Source: a virus. From it: a DNA stretch of 20,131 nucleotides. The stretch covers positions 1 through 20,131 of IMG/VR virus record IMGVR_UViG_3300010354_000900. The stretch is one strand, 5' to 3'. Positions 13,528 through 19,561 of the stretch are shown one piece after another. Within the stretch, counting starts at the first letter, position 1. Every line of letters starts with the position of its first letter. The notes beneath the pieces were generated by a model. It worked only from the letters and a program-made list of their open reading frames with translations, was not told the origin of the DNA and made no database searches. Position numbers and translations under genes: made by a program.

Positions 13528-13808
13528 AATTTATTAAAAAGCGTCACAATCAATGTAATCATTCCGCCCATTAAAACTCCTAATATACTTGTACCTATTG
13601 TTATTAATTGCTTACTTTGTTTATTAGAGGCATTTGCAATCGATTCTCTAATAAACAAAACATGGCCTTCTAATAATTTTACTTCTGCACTAACTGAATC
13701 TATTTTTGCTTGTAAAGTTGTATATCGTTCAGCTAGTACCCCGTATCTTTCTGCACACAATTCTACATGTGCCTCAAGATTGGCTTTTTCAATATTTGTT
13801 GTCGACAT
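13524..13808 (-). CDS. Coiled-coil protein with C-terminal membrane helix (94 aa)
   Basis: Residues 1 to about 62 form a heptad-rich coiled coil (ERYTTLQAKIDSVSAEVKLLEGHVLFI); a single hydrophobic helix follows (about 68-92, TIGTSILGVLMGGMITLIVTLF) with a short NKL end. The plan resembles XhlA-type and similar phage membrane proteins that accompany holins, or a tail-anchored virion assembly factor. AAGGG precedes the ATG. It heads the transcript from the promoter at 13881-13910, with four or more genes overlapping behind it. Its distance from the SleB/holin pair argues against a simple lysis-cassette role. Confidence 0.7.
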   Translation of the reverse strand: MSTTNIEKANLEAHVELCAERYGVLAERYTTLQAKIDSVSAEVKLLEGHVLFIRESIANASNKQSKQLITIGTSILGVLMGGMITLIVTLFNKL

Positions 13809-13880
13809 TACTTAAAACCCTTAAATTAAATTTAAAATTCGACAATTATTTCTACTTGAAATTCACTAAGTGATATTTGA

Positions 13881-13910
13881 TATTTATATCGTATTAGAAT
13901 TTATTGTCAA
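13881..13910 (-). promoter_or_regulatory. Composite promoter: consensus -35 plus a perfect late motif
   Basis: TTGACA (13910-13905, perfect -35), a 16-base spacer and TATAAA (13888-13883) lie on the minus strand. The same -10 is the start of a perfect T4-type late octamer TATAAATA (13888-13881). It could therefore serve both host sigma70 early and phage late polymerase. The -35 overlaps the T tract of the preceding terminator. RNA would start near 13876, with a leader of about 68 bases before the ATG at 13808. Confidence 0.75.
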
Positions 13911-13938
13911 AAAAAAGCCCTACATTGTAGGGCTTTTT
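13909..13938. terminator. Strong bidirectional intrinsic terminator
   Basis: GCCCTACA-T-TGTAGGGC (13917-13933) is a perfect GC-rich inverted repeat with eight A residues on the low side and five T residues on the high side. On the minus strand it gives a hairpin followed by eight U, 20 bases after the stop of the 95-residue gene. It can also act on the plus strand. Confidence 0.95.
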
Positions 13939-13953
13939 GTAATCAGCTAATAA

Positions 13954-14241
13954 TTACTTAATAGCGAAAGTATCAACAACTGCGGCTGTAACACCAGTAA
14001 CACCACCGAAGTTAGCACCGGCTGTAATACCTGGGCCTTCAATCAACATATAAAGAACATCAGTAACACCAGCTTCGAAACTACCAATTGCTGTAATACT
14101 ATTAGTTAATTGAATAAATTGAACTAATGAATCAGCTTCGGCTTGGGAAATATTTGTTTTGCTGAAGGAAGCCAATTGGGCTGTACGGCCAAAACCGTTA
14201 AAACCTTCAGTTTTACCATTAACTCTTGCAAAAATAGCCAT
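13954..14241 (-). CDS. Small monocistronic late protein, likely abundant virion component (95 aa)
   Basis: The 95-residue protein starts MAIFARVNGKTEGFNGFGR, has a Ser/Thr/Gln-rich helix (ISQAEADSLVQFIQ), a middle VTDVLYMLIEGPGI and a Gly/Ala/Val-rich end finishing VVDTFAIK. No family is recognised. The context says more: AAGGA before the ATG, a late-type promoter (14283-14290), a 5' GNRA hairpin and a strong terminator make a single-gene unit of about 370 bases. This pattern suits a highly expressed small structural protein, such as a head decoration or tail-tube-associated protein. That role is inferred from gene layout, not sequence. Confidence 0.75.
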   Translation of the reverse strand: MAIFARVNGKTEGFNGFGRTAQLASFSKTNISQAEADSLVQFIQLTNSITAIGSFEAGVTDVLYMLIEGPGITAGANFGGVTGVTAAVVDTFAIK

Positions 14242-14263
14242 GATTTTTCCTTTTTAAATCGTA

Positions 14264-14275
14264 ACGCTTTCGCGT
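14264..14275 (-). promoter_or_regulatory. 5'-terminal GNRA-tetraloop hairpin in the leader of the 95-residue gene
   Basis: The minus strand reads ACGC-GAAA-GCGT, a 4-bp stem closed by a GAAA tetraloop. It lies within one to three bases of the predicted RNA start, where such hairpins are known to slow 5'-end decay. It leaves the AAGGA site free. Confidence 0.55.
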
Positions 14276-14282
14276 ATGTAAT

Positions 14283-14290
14283 TATTTATC
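14283..14290 (-). promoter_or_regulatory. T4-type late promoter motif GATAAATA
   Basis: GATAAATA on the minus strand matches seven of eight positions of the T4 late octamer and lies in the 62-base gap between the ligase-like gene and the 95-residue gene. RNA would start near 14277, about 36 bases before the ATG at 14241. Confidence 0.6.
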
Positions 14291-14303
14291 AAAATGAAAA
14301 AAT

Positions 14304-15392
14304 TTAACGCTCTTTAGAGAAATGAGCTATTCCAAAATTTGGATTGATAAGTTTAATTAACCCCAGGCTAGTTGGAAATACGATTCCTTCGCCGCCGGGT
14401 CCGGCTATGGTTTTTTGATTGAAACCTTTTATCTGGGACTCAAACGCATTGACCAGCTCAATTTTAGTTTTAAAAATCGAATTCCATATTTGATACAATG
14501 AATCTAATCCTGACTTATTTTTAACTAAATATCCCGATTCGCCATCCCCTAATAGATTTTTTTGCTGTTTAAGATTAGCATTTTTTTGTAACCAAATATT
14601 GATAGTATCTTTAGTTTGTTGAGTTCGAATTTGATTTAAATAAGTTCCTAATAATTTTTTTGCTACATTATCGAGACCTGATAAAAATCTGTCAGATTCT
14701 GGTCCTTTAATTGACACTCTAGTTTCGGCATCTCTAATCATTTTTAAAATTGCATTTTGATTAGGTAATGTAAATGTCATATCGATGTTAGGTGGAATAA
14801 CTGCAACATTACTAATATTTGATAGCCCCGATTGTCCATCCCATGGTTTACCGTTATGTTCATGTACAACAATCAAGGCGACTTTATTGAACATTAATTT
14901 ACCCAAATAGCTATCTTTATCAACAGTATATTCAACTGTAGTCGGCCCAAATACAAAATTATCATTTTCGGGCTGTAATCCGGCAGAATTTACTACCATT
15001 AGGTCGCCTTTAAAAACACCGGCATTATTACTTACACTTTTAGAAAGACCAGGCCAAATTGTATCAATTTTATAGTATAGATCGGATCTATTAGCACCTC
15101 GCTGTATATCATAGTCTCTCCACCCTTGAGAACTAGTAGGATATACTCCTTTGGCTGGCATATACTTGTCAGTCATAAAAAACTGACCTTGTTGATTTCT
15201 ACCAAAATACAATGCGATACCGCCATCCCATTTAATAGTTGCCAATTCAGGATTCTGCACTATTTCTTTTAAAGCCCTAGTATAATTCATTGCTTGGGAA
15301 GAACCTTGCAATATAGAATCCTCGGGATGGGGAATCCTTGGCCCATCGCCGATAGCTTCAACTAAGTATTCTGAAAATCTTTTAATAGTCAT
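14304..15392 (-). CDS. Ligase-like covalent nucleotidyltransferase with capsid-targeting-like N-terminus
   Basis: The 362-residue protein shows motifs of the ATP-dependent ligase/capping superfamily: KWDG at 54-57 (motif I, Lys54 the candidate AMP acceptor) in ATIKWDGGIALYFGRN, VFKGDLMVVN near 126-135 (motif III), EGIVFP at 335-340 (motif IV) and LIKLINP (motif V, Lys347). Between motifs III and IV lies a helical stretch far longer than in compact RNA ligases. It begins MTIKRFSEYLVE then AIGDG; LVE fits the (L/I)xE prohead-protease site of T4 capsid-targeting peptides. Its ATG overlaps the stop of the nucleotidyltransferase gene (ATGA). Joining of RNA or DNA ends is the likely chemistry; the substrate is unknown. 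Confidence 0.7.
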   Translation of the reverse strand: MTIKRFSEYLVEAIGDGPRIPHPEDSILQGSSQAMNYTRALKEIVQNPELATIKWDGGIALYFGRNQQGQFFMTDKYMPAKGVYPTSSQGWRDYDIQRGANRSDLYYKIDTIWPGLSKSVSNNAGVFKGDLMVVNSAGLQPENDNFVFGPTTVEYTVDKDSYLGKLMFNKVALIVVHEHNGKPWDGQSGLSNISNVAVIPPNIDMTFTLPNQNAILKMIRDAETRVSIKGPESDRFLSGLDNVAKKLLGTYLNQIRTQQTKDTINIWLQKNANLKQQKNLLGDGESGYLVKNKSGLDSLYQIWNSIFKTKIELVNAFESQIKGFNQKTIAGPGGEGIVFPTSLGLIKLINPNFGIAHFSKER

Positions 15393-16858
15393 AGTGAGTT
15401 ACTAATCTGTCTAAACCAAGCCGCAGTTCCTGGTTGTATTGTTTCAGGTAATTTCATTAGGCCTTTAGCAGCATCTTGCCTAGCTTGAGATAACTTACCT
15501 TCTTTATCGGGATCATTTTCTAGTGCTTTGAGAATTGTCTTAACACTATTTAGATCGTTTTCTTTAGCTTTTGGACCTAATAATATTTTAGCAACTTCTT
15601 TACGAGTTCTGCCAACAATCTCGTTATCATCCCGACGAATTAAATTTGCACCAAAAGGATCAAATTTTAATCCTAGATATTTGGCAATACTACTAATTAA
15701 CATAAAGACTTCGCTACCCTTGAATTCAGGATCCGAATACATCCCCCGTAGTCCATGTTGGTGCCATGGTGCAACTATAGATGCTTCTTTAATTATCATT
15801 ACATCAACTTGAGCTATTTGTTTTTTTCTAGTTTTACCAGCAACATAAACGATTCCAATACTTACATTGCGACCGTTAACATTGGCTTCTATACCTTTAT
15901 TTTCAAAATAAGATTTTAATTTTTGTTTTGCCTCTTTAACAGGATCTTTAGAATCTTCTGTTTTAAACAATTTAATTACATCTTCGGCTTCAACCATTAG
16001 ATCGATATCGCCCGATTGTAGTTTATATCCAGCAGACCCTATATCTGTTTGCAGTTGCGGAGTTAATTCTGCTGGTATTAATTTTTTAGCCAATTCAACT
16101 ACAGTTTTAACATCATCTTGATTAACTGGAACAGAGTTAGCTATTGCATTTCCTCCTTCATTGATAACTGCGCTTTCGGTTACATTGGTCGGTGGTCTTG
16201 CACTAGAAATATTAGTAATATTAGAACCGGCCCCCGGAGCAGAAAAATCAAATTGCTGTTGTGCTGTTGCCGCTTCAAGATCGGGATTTTTAATTTGTTT
16301 ACCTGACTGTATAGCTAGTTTTATATCATGATATGTTTTATTCAAGAACTGAATATCTTTGGGGACTTTGATTTCTTGACCGTTTTCTTTATAGGTCCAA
16401 GTTTTCTTTTTAGAATCATAATATATAATATGACCTTGAACATTTAATTCGGCATCCACTCTAGGATAAGCATAATCCGTAGGAAGTTGCGACGGGGTGC
16501 TTGTTGTTGCAGGTGCTGCTTGAAAATATTCCTGTATTCGTTTAAAAATATAATCGTAAATGATATTATTATTTAAAACACCAGAAGGTATAGCTACATT
16601 TGAATTAGGACGATCGTGAAATTGCTGATTTGCCCAATTGGTTAAAATTTGGTTTAGTTGACCGGGAGCTACATTAGGATGCCTTGCTACTTCTTGATTC
16701 CATTTTTGAAAATAATGATCGGCTACCTTTTTAAGTTCTTCCTTTTCGGCTCGTTGTGCTCTACCTGCTTGCACATTTCTAATAGCCCCTTGAATACCAG
16801 ATCCTATTTTTCTAGCCCAGTCGCCGATTCCTTCGTAAACTATTTCATTTATTTTCAT
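15389..16858 (-). CDS. Pol-beta-type nucleotidyltransferase with long N-terminal extension
   Basis: The 489-residue protein has a nucleotidyltransferase domain in its second half: Gly274-Ser275 (IGSAGYKL), Asp284-Ile-Asp286 (SGDIDLMVEA) and third Asp352 (QVDVMIIK), the GS...DxD...D metal triad of the Pol-beta fold. Residues 1 to about 230 are an uncharacterised helical extension with Pro/Thr- and Ala/Gln-rich linkers. It starts MKINEIVYE then GIGDW, similar to capsid-targeting peptides. A second site-like INE at 232-234 followed by GGNAI resembles the start I recall for shorter phage homologues, suggesting fusion of two proteins or proteolytic release of the enzyme. It overlaps the upstream gene by 14 bases and the ligase-like gene by four. 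The added nucleotide and the target are unknown. Confidence 0.75.
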   Translation of the reverse strand: MKINEIVYEGIGDWARKIGSGIQGAIRNVQAGRAQRAEKEELKKVADHYFQKWNQEVARHPNVAPGQLNQILTNWANQQFHDRPNSNVAIPSGVLNNNIIYDYIFKRIQEYFQAAPATTSTPSQLPTDYAYPRVDAELNVQGHIIYYDSKKKTWTYKENGQEIKVPKDIQFLNKTYHDIKLAIQSGKQIKNPDLEAATAQQQFDFSAPGAGSNITNISSARPPTNVTESAVINEGGNAIANSVPVNQDDVKTVVELAKKLIPAELTPQLQTDIGSAGYKLQSGDIDLMVEAEDVIKLFKTEDSKDPVKEAKQKLKSYFENKGIEANVNGRNVSIGIVYVAGKTRKKQIAQVDVMIIKEASIVAPWHQHGLRGMYSDPEFKGSEVFMLISSIAKYLGLKFDPFGANLIRRDDNEIVGRTRKEVAKILLGPKAKENDLNSVKTILKALENDPDKEGKLSQARQDAAKGLMKLPETIQPGTAAWFRQISNSL

Positions 16859-17096
16859 TTTTTAATTTTCTTATCCCACGAACAAATTTGGTTGAGTCGC
16901 CACTACGAATACTATTCAACAACCGGCGCTCAAGTTCTCCGGAAACTTCTTGATCGTAATTTTCTCTTATAAAGGAAAGTAAATTAATGGCACTTTGAAT
17001 AACATTAGCTGCACGACTTTCAACAAAGTGTTCTTTGTCTCTTTGTGTTGCAATCTGATCTAATTCAGCCAATAAACTTTTAGTACGATTTTGCAA
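16845..17096 (-). CDS. Conserved small helical phage protein (83 aa), TTG start
   Basis: The frame opens at a TTG at 17096; GGAGG lies nine bases before it, and the only nearby ATG (17112) is in another frame, so TTG is the likely start. The protein is helical and charged (SLLAELDQIATQRDKEHFVESRAANVIQSAINLL, shown as its core theme in two helices) and ends in SGDSTKFVRGIRKLKNENK. I recall close relatives in marine T4-like phages, without function. A perfect late promoter lies just upstream, so it may be the first gene of the late nucleotidyltransferase/ligase unit. It overlaps the next gene by 14 bases. Confidence 0.75.
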   Translation of the reverse strand: MQNRTKSLLAELDQIATQRDKEHFVESRAANVIQSAINLLSFIRENYDQEVSGELERRLLNSIRSGDSTKFVRGIRKLKNENK

Positions 17097-17117
17097 GAGA
17101 ATAAGCCTCCATTCTTA

Positions 17118-17125
17118 TATTTATA
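17118..17125 (-). promoter_or_regulatory. Perfect T4-type late promoter TATAAATA
   Basis: TATAAATA on the minus strand overlaps the TAA stop of the helicase gene. RNA would start near 17112, giving a 16-base leader that includes GGAGG before the TTG at 17096. It separates early replication genes from the late unit behind them. Confidence 0.8.
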
Positions 17126-18527
17126 CTTGTGAGCTTTTAAAACTGCTTAACATTTGTCGTAGTTTTGTAGATTCTGATGATACATTTATTTTAGGTTGAT
17201 CGGATGATGTCGTATCTTTGTTAATAGTAGTTTTAGTTCTAATAGATTCTAACGCAGAAACTGCACTGTTCCTATAAGCAGAATCCTCTTTGGGCGATTC
17301 ACCGGGATCAGTAATACGCATATTTTCCATATTATAATCTAAATCGATTTTTTGTCCTACACCAGTCGAACTACGAGATTTCATGCATTGAATCTGATAT
17401 TTCCCTCTTTCTCTCATTGCTCTGCTAGTAAAAATACCAAATACATTATCGGCAGTATTAATTTTACTAATACCACCCGAAATATGACTATGATCGAATT
17501 CGACTTCTTCTACTGCACTTCGATTTAATTGACTAGCTGTTACCATTAAGACGCCTAGCTCTTTGGCTAAATTTCTTAATTCTTCAGAGACATACTTGTC
17601 TTTAACGAATAAATCACTAGGACTAACTTTAGTACTCACTGGCATAAGCAAATCTAAATAGTCAACCATAACAAAGTCTACCCGGATTCCAGTTTGAATC
17701 TGTACTTCTTTTAAGTAGCTGCGTATATCATTAATATTACTCTGCGCCGGAAGACCTTTTACACGATATTGTCCGGCTTTTTTTCCAGCTATTTTAATCT
17801 TTAATTCTGTATTTTCTATGTCTCTTCGTATCTCTTTTGTACTCATACCAGTTAACATAGCATCAGTTCGCAAGCTAGTTAATTCTTCGCTAAGTTCTAG
17901 AGTAATATAAATTCCACTAAGACCGGCCTGTAACCAGTTCAATGCTATGTTCATCATAACCAAAGATTTACCCGACCCAGAGCCGCCGGCGAAGATGTTT
18001 AGTTCGCCTCGGCTGAACCCACCATATAGCAATCTATCCATTTGAGGCCAACCTGTGCTGACTTGTCCGCCACTGTTAAAATATTTGTTAATACGCTCAC
18101 TGGGACTAGCCCAATAGTCTGTGCCCATGTCCTTGGTTAAACTAATTTGTACGGCGTCTTTGATCAGTCGCTCAACAGGATCAAACTCACCCTTTTCGAT
18201 CATGTCCGCGGCTTTGAGAATTGCTCTTTCAAGTTCTTGTTTTTTGGTAAACGACTCAAACTCATTCATAAACCATTCTAAATGGTTATCGTTTATTTCC
18301 GGAACAGGGCGTAATTCAACACCTGTAACTGCTCTTATTTGATCATAGGTGGGCAAAGTTTTATACTGATCCGAATGTGTAGCTAAAAACTTAGCACACT
18401 CTCTTAGACCGCGATCAAAATTGTCTGGATTGTAGATATTCTGAACCCGCACAAAACTTTGTGCGTCAGTTAACATAATTTCTAAAAATAGTTTTTGTAA
18501 ATCAACCGAATATTCTTTAAGAGTCAT
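17121..18527 (-). CDS. 41: Replicative DNA helicase, DnaB/T4 gp41 type
   Basis: The 468-residue protein has an N-terminal helical domain (about 1-150) that in this family binds the primase, then a RecA-like motor: Walker A GGSGSGKS at 181-188, ITLELSEE, Walker B VDFVMVDYLDLL at 283-294, and the TASQLNR motif (Gln333) that senses nucleotide. The tail after about residue 405 is polar and probably flexible (many Ser, Thr, Lys). It unwinds DNA 5' to 3' on the lagging strand as a hexamer. The gene begins three bases after the primase stop with no clear ribosome-binding site, but a promoter-like pair ends just before it. Confidence 0.94.
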   Translation of the reverse strand: MTLKEYSVDLQKLFLEIMLTDAQSFVRVQNIYNPDNFDRGLRECAKFLATHSDQYKTLPTYDQIRAVTGVELRPVPEINDNHLEWFMNEFESFTKKQELERAILKAADMIEKGEFDPVERLIKDAVQISLTKDMGTDYWASPSERINKYFNSGGQVSTGWPQMDRLLYGGFSRGELNIFAGGSGSGKSLVMMNIALNWLQAGLSGIYITLELSEELTSLRTDAMLTGMSTKEIRRDIENTELKIKIAGKKAGQYRVKGLPAQSNINDIRSYLKEVQIQTGIRVDFVMVDYLDLLMPVSTKVSPSDLFVKDKYVSEELRNLAKELGVLMVTASQLNRSAVEEVEFDHSHISGGISKINTADNVFGIFTSRAMRERGKYQIQCMKSRSSTGVGQKIDLDYNMENMRITDPGESPKEDSAYRNSAVSALESIRTKTTINKDTTSSDQPKINVSSESTKLRQMLSSFKSSQV

Positions 18528-18530
18528 AAC

Positions 18531-19511
18531 TTAATTATATAGTTTTCTTTTGCGTAATTCAATTTTAAGTTTGCTGATTTCCCGAGATTCAAGAATGCTT
18601 TTGAGCACAAATAGTTTTCCATAGCGTACTGTAGCTTCATTAATATCCTTACAAGTCTCTAACCATAATGGAAAACTTACAGTCCACCCGTATTTGACAG
18701 CATAATCAATAAGTTGAGCACCGGCGGCATCTGAGTCGGGTACAACAATAACTTCCCGTCTAAGACTATCAATGATATCGGCCTGATCTTCGCTACATTC
18801 ATTGCTCAGTACAGCAACACCATCTACACTCATGGCATCAAAAGGACCCTCGCTGACTATAACAAACTGCCAATCTTTTTGTTGACGATCAATGTTAAAC
18901 ACATAATGCGGCTCATGATTACTATAATATTTGGGTTTAACTGTGGAATCCCAGGTCCTAGCAGTATAACCAATTATTTCATTATGCCAAGTAAAGGGGA
19001 TTATCAATCTACGATTCAAATTATTCGCTATAGATTTACTAGTATAGATTGGATACTTATCTGGATTAATATTTCTTTCTAACAAATATTGTAATACCTT
19101 TGCATCTTTAGACTCAAGTACATTAACTGCATCCTCGGGTAAATAACGAGGTTTGAAGACTACTTCCTGTTGTTTTTCTTTTTCTAAAATTTCAGGTGCA
19201 ACTAAATCTTTGACCCGAATCGCTTCAAAAACCAAACGCCGTATTGTGTTTTCATCGGCCCCTAACCAGCCAATTAATTTTCGAAATTTATAGTTTAAAT
19301 GGTAGCCTGGGCTGTAACTAGCTTTAAAATTACAATTAAAACAATGATAGCTAATGCCACCATTATTATTGAACATTATACCTCCTCGACCACGGGTGTC
19401 TGCGGTTTCCCCGTTATGCACACAACAAGGTGCATTAAAACTAATCCAGCCCGAAGGACTACGCTTTTTGCGAGCCGGAAGTAATTGTAGTGCAGTATTT
19501 TGGATGGACAT
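18531..19511 (-). CDS. 61: DNA primase, T4 gp61 type
   Basis: The 326-residue protein has an N-terminal zinc-binding motif (Cys29/Cys30, His32 in CCVHNG, then Cys57 and Cys60 in HCFNC), a linker, and a Toprim domain with Glu221 (VIVSEGPFDAMS) and Asp259-Ser-Asp261 (VVPDSDAAG), the metal-binding residues of DnaG-type primases. It makes RNA primers for the lagging strand with the helicase encoded next. The start is set at the ATG at 19511, because AAGGA lies five bases upstream; an in-frame ATG two codons earlier overlaps that site. The start region is one arm of a 12-bp hairpin (19511-19545), which suggests regulated translation. Confidence 0.93.
   Translation of the reverse strand: MSIQNTALQLLPARKKRSPSGWISFNAPCCVHNGETADTRGRGGIMFNNNGGISYHCFNCNFKASYSPGYHLNYKFRKLIGWLGADENTIRRLVFEAIRVKDLVAPEILEKEKQQEVVFKPRYLPEDAVNVLESKDAKVLQYLLERNINPDKYPIYTSKSIANNLNRRLIIPFTWHNEIIGYTARTWDSTVKPKYYSNHEPHYVFNIDRQQKDWQFVIVSEGPFDAMSVDGVAVLSNECSEDQADIIDSLRREVIVVPDSDAAGAQLIDYAVKYGWTVSFPLWLETCKDINEATVRYGKLFVLKSILESREISKLKIELRKRKLYN
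18534..18562 (-). promoter_or_regulatory. Putative sigma70-type promoter at the end of the primase gene
   Basis: TTGAAT (18562-18557), a 17-base spacer and TATAAT (18539-18534) lie on the minus strand inside the last primase codons. The predicted start falls exactly on the A of the helicase ATG (18527). The motif is partly a by-product of the codons for Leu-Tyr-Asn and stop in AT-rich DNA, so confidence is limited. Confidence 0.45.
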
Positions 19512-19545
19512 TAGCATCCTTAATATTTTATACTAAGGATGCTAA
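19511..19545 (-). promoter_or_regulatory. Primase RBS-sequestering hairpin with a -10-like box in the loop
   Basis: A perfect 12-bp inverted repeat (TTAGCATCCTTA at 19545-19534 and its complement at 19522-19511 on the minus strand) encloses an 11-base loop. The 3' arm contains AAGGA and the first base of the start codon, so a read-through RNA would hide the primase ribosome-binding site. The loop holds TATAAA (19532-19527), with a weak TTGATT 15 bases upstream (19553-19548). RNA begun there would lack the 5' arm and be open for translation. Confidence 0.7.
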
Positions 19546-19561
19546 AAAATCAAAGATTTAT

